Below are positions 51,751 to 60,357 of a stretch of 64,000 nt of DNA, piece by piece (position 1 is the first letter of the stretch; every line of letters starts with the position of its first letter). The stretch covers positions 124,001 through 188,000 of the forward strand of contig CAXVYS010000021.1 in NCBI GenBank assembly GCA_963422675.2, in the 5' to 3' direction. This stretch comes from UBA4416 sp963422675. GTDB taxonomy: Bacteria > Bacteroidota > Bacteroidia > B-17B0 > Aurantibacillaceae. The translations under genes and the position numbers were made by a program. The notes below the pieces were generated by a model. The model was not told the DNA's origin. It searched no databases and worked only from the letters and a program-made list of their open reading frames with translations.

Positions 51751-52689
51751 TTAGCTTAACGCTTTTATTTTTGCAGCATGTTTGGTTGGATGCAAAAAGA
51801 AGAAATTGGTTTCCATCGTACTTTCTGTAACCGTATCAATTCCCTGTAGTTTCCCATTTTCAGAAACATAACAATTATATCCCATATTTTTAAAGAATGC
51901 AATGATGTCGTTTGGATGGTACCCGAATTTGGCAGCCCATTTCCTTAACATTTCAGTAAATACAATAGGAGTATGTTTAGCGATGGTTTCTGCACCACCC
52001 TTGTATACCATAAATTCAGCACCTTCTACATCACATTTAATGAAATCCAGTTTAGAAATATTTTTTTCTTTCACATAATGGTCAATGGTATTGGTCTGGC
52101 ATTCCAGTTTTACCATATTCTCATTTTCAGTGATATTTACAGAAGAGGAGGCTCCTGTAATCGTAGGAGAATAAAAGAACGTTAGAGTTTGTATTTTATC
52201 GGATAAGGCTACATTATTTAAAGTAATGTTTTTTGCCTGGTTTAATTCCGTATTGCGCTTTACCTGGTTAAATGTTTCAGGGATTGGTTCAAAAGAATAA
52301 ATACTGGAGCCCGGTAATTTTTTTGATAAATGGTTCGAGTACCAGCCAATGTTAGCGCCAATATCAAAGATCGTATCATTTTCGCTTACCAATTTATAAA
52401 GCATGTCGGAATCTTCTTTTTCGTATTGGTCGAAGTTAAAAGCATCTAATGGCGTAATACGTTTATCAATTACATCCACATAAAATTTAACGCCACCGGG
52501 GTGCAAATCTGTTTTGCGGGAGGTGAAAATGACTTTGCCATCTTCAATTTCAATCTTTGCAATTTCGGTACCGGCTAAATTTTCAGACAGATCAAATAAC
52601 ACTTTATGAAACTCATGCATTTTATCTGCAAATTCATATTTATTGATCTCGCTATTCTTAAAACTCTTTTTTACTTCTTTAATATTCAT
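51751..52689 (-). CDS. FkbM-family methyltransferase
   Basis: The 312-residue protein has the FkbM methyltransferase pattern: SAM motif TIFDIGANIGWYSNHLSK, then YSFEPIPE (acidic strand 2), ALSDKIQTL, and LDFIKCDVEGAEFMVYKGG, which is the best family hallmark. An N-terminal helical part of about 90 residues precedes it. Family members O-methylate sugars or polyketides. It is the last gene of the minus-strand cassette, eleven bases after the HAD gene. It most likely caps or methylates the unusual sugar made by the upstream genes. Confidence 0.9.
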   Translation of the reverse strand: MNIKEVKKSFKNSEINKYEFADKMHEFHKVLFDLSENLAGTEIAKIEIEDGKVIFTSRKTDLHPGGVKFYVDVIDKRITPLDAFNFDQYEKEDSDMLYKLVSENDTIFDIGANIGWYSNHLSKKLPGSSIYSFEPIPETFNQVKRNTELNQAKNITLNNVALSDKIQTLTFFYSPTITGASSSVNITENENMVKLECQTNTIDHYVKEKNISKLDFIKCDVEGAEFMVYKGGAETIAKHTPIVFTEMLRKWAAKFGYHPNDIIAFFKNMGYNCYVSENGKLQGIDTVTESTMETNFFFLHPTKHAAKIKALS

Positions 52690-52700
52690 CGTGTGTGTTG

Positions 52701-53342
52701 TTATTTTATGATCTCTTTAAACTTAATTAATAATTCTTTATGTGTTGCAAAAATTTCATCCGCCTGATTTAAATCGGCTCTGTCTAACGTTGTTTCAAGA
52801 GCAAAACATTTACAGTTGGCCGCTTTAGCCGATTGAATGCCTAATATCGCATTTTCAATTACCAGGCACTCATCAGGTGTTAGTCCTAATTTGTTTACAG
52901 CCTGTAAATAAGGTTCCGGATCCGGTTTTGTGTTTTTTACGTCATCGGCTGTTACCAAAGCAGATAATTGATCTTTGATTCCCTCTTCCATATGTTCACC
53001 AATTCTTGCTTTGGATGCTCCCGTAACAATGGCAATTTTAATGGAATGCTGTTTTAAAAAACGAAAGATCTCCTTTACTTCATCATATAATTTAAAGGTA
53101 TTATTGTTTTTATAATTTAATTCTTTCGCTTCAACAACGGTTGTTTTTATTTCAGGATTCAAATGGTATTTTTCAATAAAATGTTCCGCGATCTGAAAAC
53201 GTCCCATCCCTTCTAATTGGTAGTATTCATGAGGGTTTAAGTTAAAGTCCTGATCGAAGAATGCTTTTTGCCAGGCAATACAATTATCTGCCATCGTATC
53301 ACCGATAACCCCGTCAAAATCAAATATTACTGCTTTAATCAT
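52701..53342 (-). CDS. HAD-family phosphatase (beta-phosphoglucomutase-like)
   Basis: The 213-residue HAD hydrolase has motif 1 FDFDGVIGDT (D8 nucleophile, D10), motif 2 in IAIVTGASKARIG, and motif 3/4 in KNTKPDPEPYLQAV and CLVIENAILGIQSAKAA. The cap is of the small helical C1 type, so it should act on phosphorylated sugars or small acids as a phosphatase or mutase. Its ATG overlaps the stop of the Ldh-2 gene by one base, so the two are translationally coupled. In this cassette it may remove a phosphate from a sugar-acid intermediate. Confidence 0.9.
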   Translation of the reverse strand: MIKAVIFDFDGVIGDTMADNCIAWQKAFFDQDFNLNPHEYYQLEGMGRFQIAEHFIEKYHLNPEIKTTVVEAKELNYKNNNTFKLYDEVKEIFRFLKQHSIKIAIVTGASKARIGEHMEEGIKDQLSALVTADDVKNTKPDPEPYLQAVNKLGLTPDECLVIENAILGIQSAKAANCKCFALETTLDRADLNQADEIFATHKELLIKFKEIIK

Positions 53343-54373
53343 TATAAAATTTTTGTAACCTGTAACTTATCCGACCATTTATTGAAGTCTTCTATAATGG
53401 TTTCAGATAAGGGAATACCTTCTGTTTGTCTTTTTGATTTACTTAAATATTCAGGCTGGCCCGGAAATAAAACGTGGTCGCCATGTGTTTTTACCTGGTT
53501 AATAACAGCAGTTCCCATCATTCTAATGGTATCTTTTCCTCCAAACCTTGCCGGATCAATGGCCAGAACCAAAGACCCCAGTTTACGTTTTTTATCAAGG
53601 TCCCTGTACATGGAAGTCATATTAGGCCCAAAATTCATACCGTTTAGCGGGCCGCAAAGCATATCAATTAAAAAAGCGAGGGCATAACCTTTATGGTCTG
53701 CCATTGGTTTAACGGCAACAATGTCTTCTGCAATTTCCGAATCATTCCCATTTTTATCTACTCCTAATCCTAATGGCACCTTTGATTTTTCGCGTTTGGC
53801 ATTCATCATATAATTCCAGGGAACTATACTGGTAGCCATATCCAAACAAATGGGCTCTTCGTTATTTTCGGTAGGGAAGGCGATAGAGATAGGGTTTGTA
53901 CCAAAAAAAGGTTTAATGCCACCGTGTGGAACAACCAATGCATCTGCGTGAGTAAATGCAATACCAACCATTCCGGCTTCTGTAATTTGCCTGGTGTATA
54001 AACCAATGGCACCGCAATGCGAAGAATTTTGAACACCCACTACGCCAACTCCCGAGCTCTTTGCCAGTTCAATGGCATGTTCTGTTGCTTTGGTCATGAT
54101 CACAATGCCATGCCCGTCATCTCCATCCAACTGCCCCGTTGCCGCAGCTGTTTGAGTAAAATTTAAGTGAGGCGTTTTATGAATGGTACCGTTTTCTAAA
54201 CGACCCAGGTAATGTGTGATGCGTGCAACACCATGTGAATCAACACCCCACAAGGATGTTTTAACCAATGCATTTACGATTGTGGTTGCATCTTTTTCAG
54301 ATACACCGCTTTTTATAAAAGCTGCAATACCCCATTGTTGTATTTTTTTATGATCAACTAAAATGTCCTGCAT
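53342..54373 (-). CDS. Ldh-2 family malate/L-lactate dehydrogenase-like oxidoreductase
   Basis: The 343-residue protein has the malate/L-lactate/ureidoglycolate dehydrogenase fold (Ldh_2, unrelated to classical Rossmann LDH). Markers are the GVDSHGVARITHYLGRLENG stretch near residue 45, the NSSHCGAIGLYTRQ active-site loop, THADALVVPHGG, and the NPISIAFPT/CLDMATSIVPWNY nucleotide-binding region. Such enzymes reduce 2-keto acids to 2-hydroxy acids with NAD(P)H, or the reverse. Together with the pyruvate-using aldolase and the TPP enzyme upstream it points to a 2-keto-acid intermediate in the cassette. Confidence 0.92.
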   Translation of the reverse strand: MQDILVDHKKIQQWGIAAFIKSGVSEKDATTIVNALVKTSLWGVDSHGVARITHYLGRLENGTIHKTPHLNFTQTAAATGQLDGDDGHGIVIMTKATEHAIELAKSSGVGVVGVQNSSHCGAIGLYTRQITEAGMVGIAFTHADALVVPHGGIKPFFGTNPISIAFPTENNEEPICLDMATSIVPWNYMMNAKREKSKVPLGLGVDKNGNDSEIAEDIVAVKPMADHKGYALAFLIDMLCGPLNGMNFGPNMTSMYRDLDKKRKLGSLVLAIDPARFGGKDTIRMMGTAVINQVKTHGDHVLFPGQPEYLSKSKRQTEGIPLSETIIEDFNKWSDKLQVTKIL

Positions 54374-54400
54374 ATAAAGGCTGAATAGTGAGGTTATTAA

Positions 54401-55168
54401 TTAACTTAAAAATGGATTTACTTCAGCCTTACTTTTTTTAGCAAAGTCTAAAAACATTTCTGTATCAATGCGGTAATTCAAATATTTTACACCTAATGCA
54501 CTCCAATGCTTAATCCCTTCAGGTGTATCGGTAAATACACCGGTTGCAATATTTTTCTTTTTACACACTTCAATAATGCGTTTCACTTCAGCGGCTACAT
54601 CCGGATGCCAGATTTGCCCGGTTAATCCCATCGACTGGCTTAGGTCATAAGGTCCTACAAATACAATATCAACACCTTCTACAGAACTTATTTCTTCTAC
54701 ATTTTTCGCCCCTTCCACGCCTTCGATCTGTAAAATGATCAGTGATTTTTTATTGGCTGTTCCAATGTATTCTTCTTTTGGAAGGTTGGAGAATTCGGCA
54801 GCTCTTACAAAACGGCATAAGCCTCTTTCGCCCATAGGATGAAATTTTGAAAGTTCAACTGCTTTTTCAGCATCGGCTTTTGTTTTAATATGAGGGATTT
54901 GTAATCCGCCAATACCAAGGTCGAGCAACCATTTAATATAGGTTTCATTGATGCCAGGAATCCTTGCAATTAATTTAATACCCCTGTTTTCTGCGGCTAA
55001 TATCAATGGATACACATCATTCATATTTACCGCACCACCGTGTTCCAAATCAATTACACCAAAGTCGTAACCTGCCATAGCAAGCATTTCAATCGTTTCA
55101 GGACGGGCAATTCTGACAAAGGGTCCTATTAAATGTTTTTTTGAGTGTATCCAGGAATTATTTTCCAT
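54401..55168 (-). CDS. HpcH/HpaI-family (class II) pyruvate aldolase
   Basis: The 255-residue protein is a TIM-barrel aldolase of the HpcH/HpaI family. Catalytic residues are in place: H43 in VIDLEHGGAV, an Arg in IARIPG, metal ligands E149 in LQIEGVEGA and D175 in FVGPYDLSQSMG. It adds pyruvate to an aldehyde, or cleaves a 4-hydroxy-2-keto acid. The phosphoenolpyruvate-mutase motif EDKxxxxxNS is absent, so a phosphonate route is unlikely. It lies two bases after the TPP enzyme gene on the same strand and 27 bases before the Ldh-2 gene. Confidence 0.93.
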   Translation of the reverse strand: MENNSWIHSKKHLIGPFVRIARPETIEMLAMAGYDFGVIDLEHGGAVNMNDVYPLILAAENRGIKLIARIPGINETYIKWLLDLGIGGLQIPHIKTKADAEKAVELSKFHPMGERGLCRFVRAAEFSNLPKEEYIGTANKKSLIILQIEGVEGAKNVEEISSVEGVDIVFVGPYDLSQSMGLTGQIWHPDVAAEVKRIIEVCKKKNIATGVFTDTPEGIKHWSALGVKYLNYRIDTEMFLDFAKKSKAEVNPFLS

Positions 55169-55170
55169 GC

Positions 55171-56991
55171 TTAATTTTTTATGGCTAATGATTTTGAATG
55201 AACCGGAATGACCATGTCTTCCTGTAAGGTCTCTCTTGATAAAAACGGGGAAAGATCTTCCAATGGTGGTGATACTAATGTTCCGTCAGGATTAAGGTTA
55301 AAAGACGTTTTAGGTGCCAGTAATTGCATGGAATGAATAAACACTTCACATAATACAGGACCGTCTTCATTTAATACTTTCGGTATCATATTTTTTGCTT
55401 CATCCAGAGACTTGATTTGAAATGTTTTAAAACCAAATGCTGCACCGATCTTTGAAAAGTCGGGGCAACTTACTCCTGATTTAGCACCTGAACCGGCAAA
55501 TTTGGAACCGAACAAATTGTTTTGAGTATGCTTAATGGTTAAGTAACCATCATTAATGTAAACAAATAATTTAACCGGTAAGTTATGGTGAATGATAGTT
55601 TGCATTTCCTGCAGGTTCATCATCATGGAACCATCTCCGTTTAATAAAATAACCCGTTGTTTATCTGCTGCTAAAGAAGCACCAATGGCGCCGGGTAAAC
55701 CAAAGCCCATTTCACCAAGGCCGGTGGAAGTAACCACACGTTGCTGATCTTTTAATGAAATAGCCTGGTGCGTACAGGTTAGGGCAGTACCCATATCTGT
55801 TACAATAATTTCGTTGGAAGAAAAATGGGAGTTTAGTTCATTGATAAATGAATAGGAATTTAAAAAACCATCTTGTTCTTTATGCATTCCGTTTGGTTCA
55901 ACATATGGATATTTTTTTCTCCAGGTATCGCAGGTATTTTTCCAATCGGCAATTGTTTCCTTTGCAGGAGCATGCGCTTCATCCAACAATCCTTCTATGA
56001 AATTTTTAGCATGTGCTTCTACTAAAGTAAAAGAATCATCGCTTGCAAATTTATCCAGTTCTGTAAGGTCAATATCAACAATTACTTTTTTAGCATCACG
56101 GGCAAACTCTTTTAAATCGTATCCCACTTGTGGTATAGCCATTCTTGTTCCAATGGAAATAACCAGATCCGCATTTTGTACAACAAAGTTTGCACAACGT
56201 TGCCCGTAAGTTCCTTCTCTTCCGTAGTTAAGAGGATGTTGGGTAGGCATTAAATCAATGCCATTCCAGGTTAAAAGAAACGGGGTTTGAAATTTATCAA
56301 CCAGTTTGTTTAACAGGTTTTCTGCGCCACCTAAACGGATCCCGTTTCCAAAAATAAATACCGGTCTTTTAGATGTTTTGAGTAATTGATTAAGGTGTTC
56401 AATATGTTTAGAGATCCCGTTTTCTTTTTTTGTTTCTTTTTCAGGGATATAACTTTCGAGTTCATCAGGATTAATTTGTGCTGCCTGGAGGTCTGTAGGA
56501 ATGTCAATCCACACAGGGCCCGGTCTTCCGGATTCAGCAATGTGAATGGCTTTTTGAAATTCGTATTTTACTCTTTTAGGATCGGTAATTAAAACCGCAT
56601 ACTTTGTAATATTGGTAACTGTTTTTGCAATATCAAAACCCTGCACACCCCACATTCTTAGGTCTTTATGTTCGGTTACAAACTGCGATTTTTCCTGCCC
56701 CGAAATAATCATCACGGGAATTGAATCAGCCCATGCATCCAGAGCTCCGGTAATCGCATTTGTAGCTGCTCCGCCCGAAGTGGTAATCATTACGCCTAAT
56801 CTTCCGCAAATACGCTTGTATGCTAATGATGCCAATACACCCGATTGTTCCTGGTGAGGATGAATCGAAACTAATTGATCGTTTTCGTTAATGGAATTTA
56901 ATAAATGAACATTGCCAGCACCTGAAATAGAAAAAATATGTTTCATATTGTTTTCTACAAAAAGCTGAACTATATAATCGGATACCTTCAT
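55171..56991 (-). CDS. Thiamine-pyrophosphate-dependent enzyme (acetolactate-synthase-like)
   Basis: The 606-residue protein has the three-domain order of the acetolactate synthase/pyruvate oxidase family: an N-terminal PYR domain with activating glutamate E48 in HPHQEQSGVLAS, a middle domain, and the C-terminal PP domain with GDGS (452-455) and the ND at 480-481 that together bind Mg-TPP. It carries no signal for a secondary subunit. TPP enzymes of this type decarboxylate pyruvate and pass the acyl unit to an aldehyde or a ketosugar. YerE, which builds the branched sugar of yersiniose, is a functional precedent. It is the longest gene of the minus-strand cassette. Confidence 0.92.
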   Translation of the reverse strand: MKVSDYIVQLFVENNMKHIFSISGAGNVHLLNSINENDQLVSIHPHQEQSGVLASLAYKRICGRLGVMITTSGGAATNAITGALDAWADSIPVMIISGQEKSQFVTEHKDLRMWGVQGFDIAKTVTNITKYAVLITDPKRVKYEFQKAIHIAESGRPGPVWIDIPTDLQAAQINPDELESYIPEKETKKENGISKHIEHLNQLLKTSKRPVFIFGNGIRLGGAENLLNKLVDKFQTPFLLTWNGIDLMPTQHPLNYGREGTYGQRCANFVVQNADLVISIGTRMAIPQVGYDLKEFARDAKKVIVDIDLTELDKFASDDSFTLVEAHAKNFIEGLLDEAHAPAKETIADWKNTCDTWRKKYPYVEPNGMHKEQDGFLNSYSFINELNSHFSSNEIIVTDMGTALTCTHQAISLKDQQRVVTSTGLGEMGFGLPGAIGASLAADKQRVILLNGDGSMMMNLQEMQTIIHHNLPVKLFVYINDGYLTIKHTQNNLFGSKFAGSGAKSGVSCPDFSKIGAAFGFKTFQIKSLDEAKNMIPKVLNEDGPVLCEVFIHSMQLLAPKTSFNLNPDGTLVSPPLEDLSPFLSRETLQEDMVIPVHSKSLAIKN

Positions 56992-57018
56992 GTGTTTATA
57001 TGGGTTGTTATAACAGTT

Positions 57019-57747
57019 TTAAATTTTATTAAATACTAAAAACTGGAATTGTGTGTTTTCTATTTCTTCGTGTTGCAATGTTTCTTTTGTGAGTGTAACG
57101 GCTTCTCCTGTATCAATCACGTTTTTCGATTTCATTTTTATGGTATTTGAAATGGGAACCGTAAGGATCGTATTTGCAGAGGCAATGGGTTTTTTGTCGG
57201 TTAACGTAATTTCAATGTTTTTAAATTTCCAGCTGTTATAATCCTTTTCTTCAAACGGGAAAAAGTCATATAAATGAAATTCTTTCGAATACTCATTTGT
57301 TTTTTCATAGCCACTGTTTTGTCTGCCATATGCATCATGCATCCTTACCAGATCACCCTTCATTGGAGGGGTTTCAATTTCCATGATAAAAGCCCCTTCA
57401 TCCGATGTAGCCATGGATGAATGAAATACACATGGTTCCAGTACAACTGCTTCCAATGTATTTAGCTGGTATTTATCATCAATGGTAGTGCATTGTACAG
57501 AACCATCCAGTACAATTAAAGATGTCCGTTTTTTTGCATGGCAGTGGAGTGAGGTAGCTTGTCCTTTTGTAACACGTAAAAACCAAATGGCTACTTTCTC
57601 ATTTTGAAACCATAAATATTCATAGCCCCATGGCTTATTCACTACAATGTTCCTGTAATCAAAATTATTGGCAAAGTCGGAAGATTCCACTTTTAACCGG
57701 GATAAATTTTCGAAATCGTTTAAGGATGGAAAAACTTTATAAATCAT
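57019..57747 (-). CDS. Cupin, phosphomannose-isomerase type II-like
   Basis: The 242-residue protein has the N-terminal KPWGYEY motif (38-44) and the metal ligands of a cupin barrel, H68 and H70 in SLHCHAKKRTSLIVLDG. These are shared with mannose-6-phosphate isomerase type II and related sugar-binding cupins. A second barrel-like region may lie in the C-terminal half. An isomerase, epimerase or binding role on a sugar phosphate is plausible, but the exact activity is unknown. It lies three bases from the DJ-1/PfpI gene and 27 bases from the TPP enzyme gene. Confidence 0.72.
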   Translation of the reverse strand: MIYKVFPSLNDFENLSRLKVESSDFANNFDYRNIVVNKPWGYEYLWFQNEKVAIWFLRVTKGQATSLHCHAKKRTSLIVLDGSVQCTTIDDKYQLNTLEAVVLEPCVFHSSMATSDEGAFIMEIETPPMKGDLVRMHDAYGRQNSGYEKTNEYSKEFHLYDFFPFEEKDYNSWKFKNIEITLTDKKPIASANTILTVPISNTIKMKSKNVIDTGEAVTLTKETLQHEEIENTQFQFLVFNKI

Positions 57748-57749
57748 TT

Positions 57750-58271
57750 TTAGTTGTTGATTTTATAGTACACGTTGAGTGTTTCTTTTATCCACGCGGC
57801 ATTATCTCTGAAATGAGGAGCTGTAATAATATTTCCATCAGATATAACAGACACATTATGGTACTCGGCACCTGCATTAATTAAATCATCTTTACAGCCA
57901 ACATAAGTGGTCATTTTTCTACCTTTTACAATTCCTGCAGAAATCAATACCCATGGGCCATGGCACACAGATGAAATTACTTTTCCGGATTTATTCATTT
58001 CCTGAATAAATCTTAGTAATTCCGGAATTTGTCTTAATCTGTCAGGCGATTCCAAACCACCCGGTACAATAAGCATATCGTAATCGGCTGTATTTAGTTT
58101 TTTAATATCTACATTTACTTTAATAGGTAAACCATGTTTAGCAATAATATCAACTGCACCATTCGATGCAACATCTACCGTAAAATCGTCTTCCTGTAAA
58201 CGGTAGTAGGGGTAGGCAAATTCAGTATCCTCAACAGCGGGACCAACAACAATAACAGCTTTTTTTAGCAT
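57750..58271 (-). CDS. DJ-1/PfpI-family protein
   Basis: The 173-residue protein has the DJ-1/PfpI fold: E15 in DTEFAYPYYRL, the LIVPGGLESPDRLR elbow, and the nucleophile C103 with adjacent histidine in SVCHGPWVLISAG, giving a C-H pair as in PfpI proteases and in Hsp31/YajL-type glyoxalases. In this cassette a glyoxalase, hydratase or deglycase role on a keto-aldehyde is more plausible than proteolysis, but this is inference. It lies 18 bases downstream of the nucleotidyltransferase-like gene. Confidence 0.88.
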   Translation of the reverse strand: MLKKAVIVVGPAVEDTEFAYPYYRLQEDDFTVDVASNGAVDIIAKHGLPIKVNVDIKKLNTADYDMLIVPGGLESPDRLRQIPELLRFIQEMNKSGKVISSVCHGPWVLISAGIVKGRKMTTYVGCKDDLINAGAEYHNVSVISDGNIITAPHFRDNAAWIKETLNVYYKINN

Positions 58272-58289
58272 AAGTTTTAGTTTATAAGA

Positions 58290-59072
58290 TTAGTTAATTC
58301 CCAACCAGGGACGTTTATTATTTTCGTATAAGCCTTGAAGAAAGTCGATATCCCTTTCTGTATCTACGTTTTGCCAAAAGCCATCATGTTTCCATAATGA
58401 AATTTGTTTTTCGCTGATGAGGGTATCAAATACTTCTGTTTCTAAATTACATTCGCTTATAGGAGATAGTTTTTCAAATAGTTTTTCGCTGGCAATCATA
58501 AAGCCGCCGTTTATGCGGGATTGATGCATTTCTAATTTTGCATGTGCATTATAGGATAATTCATGGTTATTTCCCATGTTAAATGTCCCAAAGCGTGATG
58601 GAGGATTAACACCCGTTACCGTTAATAATTTATTGGATGAGTTATGGTGGCTGATCAAGTCTTTCAGATTAACATCGGCCAATACATCCGAATAAGCAAT
58701 AAAAAAAGGTTCATGTTTGAGGTACCTCTCGCAACGGGCAATACGGGCTCCCGTACTGGCAGTGGTACCGGTGTCCACTAATTTAACCGTCCAGTTTTCT
58801 TCAGGGATTTTATTTAATGATTTTACATTGTTACTTGATAAGTTCACTTCAATATCATGCAATAATTCAAAGCCATCCATAAAATATTGCTTTATCTGTT
58901 CACTGCCTTGCCCAAGAGATAATACAAACTCTGTAAACCCATAGCTGCTGTATAGCTTCATCACATGCCATATTAACGGTCGGTTACCAACTTTTAATAA
59001 ACATTTCGGAATTCTACTGTGAGTGATTGGATCTATTACACCACGTCCGCCACAAAGTATCAAGCATTTCAT
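58290..59072 (-). CDS. Sugar-nucleotidyltransferase-like protein with degenerate signature
   Basis: The 260-residue protein has the overall layout of RfbF-type sugar-1-phosphate nucleotidyltransferases: KCLILCGGRG at the N-terminus, HSRIPKCLLKVGNRPLIWHVM, an acidic SDVLADVNL metal site, the INGGFMIAS strand and the HDGFWQNVDTERD end. It aligns throughout with the gene at 61308. The nucleotide loop, however, reads GGRGVIDPITHSRIPK where RfbF has GGLGTRLSEETDVRPK, so the conserved Thr-Arg-Leu is lost. The lysine of PK is retained. It may use another nucleotide, act on a different sugar, or be a regulatory paralogue. The gene opens the seven-gene tight part of the minus cassette. Confidence 0.8.
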   Translation of the reverse strand: MKCLILCGGRGVIDPITHSRIPKCLLKVGNRPLIWHVMKLYSSYGFTEFVLSLGQGSEQIKQYFMDGFELLHDIEVNLSSNNVKSLNKIPEENWTVKLVDTGTTASTGARIARCERYLKHEPFFIAYSDVLADVNLKDLISHHNSSNKLLTVTGVNPPSRFGTFNMGNNHELSYNAHAKLEMHQSRINGGFMIASEKLFEKLSPISECNLETEVFDTLISEKQISLWKHDGFWQNVDTERDIDFLQGLYENNKRPWLGIN

Positions 59073-59200
59073 ATCGTTTTATTTAGGTTCTATTCGGTTG
59101 TAAAGTATGCTAGTCGTCTGTTTTTATATGTCGCAGTATATTACATACCGGTACTTTTATTTATTTCGTGAATTTACAAAAATTACATTAAAATTCAGAG

Positions 59201-60235
59201 TCATTTAAAACTTTCGATGGTTCTTCTAAAGCCTTCTTTTACAGTAACAATAGGAGTCCATTTAAGTTGTTTTACTTTTTCAATATTGGGCGAATTTCTT
59301 AAAATAGGGCTTTGCAAATAATTAGCATCTGCCACTGTATTTAAAATCACCTGCAGGTTAAGCTCTGGATATATATTTACAAGGATATTGGCCAGTTCTT
59401 TAATACTATATTCTTCGTTTGGGTTTCCAACATTATAGGCTTGTGCATTTTCCCCATGCAATAAAACGGTGAAAAAGCCTAAGGCAGCATCGGTTAAGTA
59501 GCAAAAGGGTCTTATGGCACTTCCGTCGCTTTTTAATACAATGTTTTGTTGATGTACGATGTTGGCTACAAAGTCAGCAAATACACGTCCATCATCCAAA
59601 GCCATACCAGGGCCATAGGTGTGAAACGGGCGAACGATTTTTGCCTTTACTCCATACTGGTGAAACCAGCTTACACAAATGTTTTCTCCCATGCGTTTAC
59701 TTTCACCGTAGCAGGCTCTTACATTTGTAGGATCGAGGTATCCATAGGTTGTTTCTTTGATTGGAATGTCTTTATCGGTAAGTTGTCCGTAAACCTCACC
59801 GGAGCTAAAATAAAGGAATGATTCTACATTGTGCTCATGCGCCAGTTTTATTAAATTGATCGTTCCTAAGACATTGGCGTTTAAGGTGCCAACAGGATCT
59901 GTGCCATAATATTTAGGACTTGCCTGGCTTGCGGCATGTATGATAAAATCAATTTTATTAACGGACGTATATTCATTGCATACATCATGTTCAACAATGC
60001 AAAGGTTTTTATTTGTAAGCCAATGGCTGAACCTTTTTTCTGCTTTTTGTCGGTTCCTTACAAGGGCAATTACTTTTGTATTAAAAGAGGGGTCTAAGGA
60101 TAATAACGTCTCTACTAAATAGGCGGGTAGAAACCCATTGCCACCGGAAATGAGCACCGTTTTTTGTTTAAATCTATCCCAATCATTAAAACGACTGATA
60201 ATGGATGAAATATCTTCTTTAATAATTGTGTTCAA
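59201..60235 (-). CDS. NAD-dependent epimerase/dehydratase (extended SDR)
   Basis: The 344-residue extended SDR begins the Rossmann fold with VLISGGNGFLPAYLVETLL; the third glycine of GxxGxxG is replaced by proline, a variant found in some glycan-locus SDRs. The catalytic strand is FSSGEVYG, and the tyrosine-lysine pair is in ACYGESKRMGENICV. The residue pattern SGE differs from the TDE of 4,6-dehydratases and is closer to UDP-glucuronate-decarboxylase-like enzymes, so it may not be the missing CDP-glucose 4,6-dehydratase. The start is a TTG. It lies 128 bases upstream of the nucleotidyltransferase-like gene and is divergent from the GT2 gene. Confidence 0.85.
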   Translation of the reverse strand: MNTIIKEDISSIISRFNDWDRFKQKTVLISGGNGFLPAYLVETLLSLDPSFNTKVIALVRNRQKAEKRFSHWLTNKNLCIVEHDVCNEYTSVNKIDFIIHAASQASPKYYGTDPVGTLNANVLGTINLIKLAHEHNVESFLYFSSGEVYGQLTDKDIPIKETTYGYLDPTNVRACYGESKRMGENICVSWFHQYGVKAKIVRPFHTYGPGMALDDGRVFADFVANIVHQQNIVLKSDGSAIRPFCYLTDAALGFFTVLLHGENAQAYNVGNPNEEYSIKELANILVNIYPELNLQVILNTVADANYLQSPILRNSPNIEKVKQLKWTPIVTVKEGFRRTIESFK

Positions 60236-60338
60236 AATAATGTACCGATTAAATAAAGGCTTAAAATACTAAAAATAATGGTAAATCGTTCTTAACTAAA
60301 TCACTATATAAAAATGGTGAATAACTATCAAAAAATGT

Positions 60339-60346
60339 TATTTTTG
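60339..60346 (+). promoter_or_regulatory. -7 element TATTTTTG for the GT2-rfbF pair
   Basis: An exact TAnnTTTG match ending eleven bases before the ATG at 60358. Transcription would begin near 60353 with a very short leader. The -33 position has no clear TTG. Confidence 0.5.
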
Positions 60347-60357
60347 ACTATTATTTT

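Noticed and set aside
54401..59072. A phosphonate pathway (PEP mutase, phosphonopyruvate decarboxylase, nucleotidyltransferase)
   Set aside because: The TPP enzyme and nucleotidyltransferase would fit, but the TIM-barrel protein has HpcH/HpaI aldolase residues (H43, E149, D175) and lacks the EDKxxxxxNS motif of PEP mutase.
59134..59146. Short inverted repeat GTATATTACATAC upstream of the nucleotidyltransferase-like gene
   Set aside because: Too short and AT-rich to distinguish from chance, and no regulator gene in the cassette is available to bind it.
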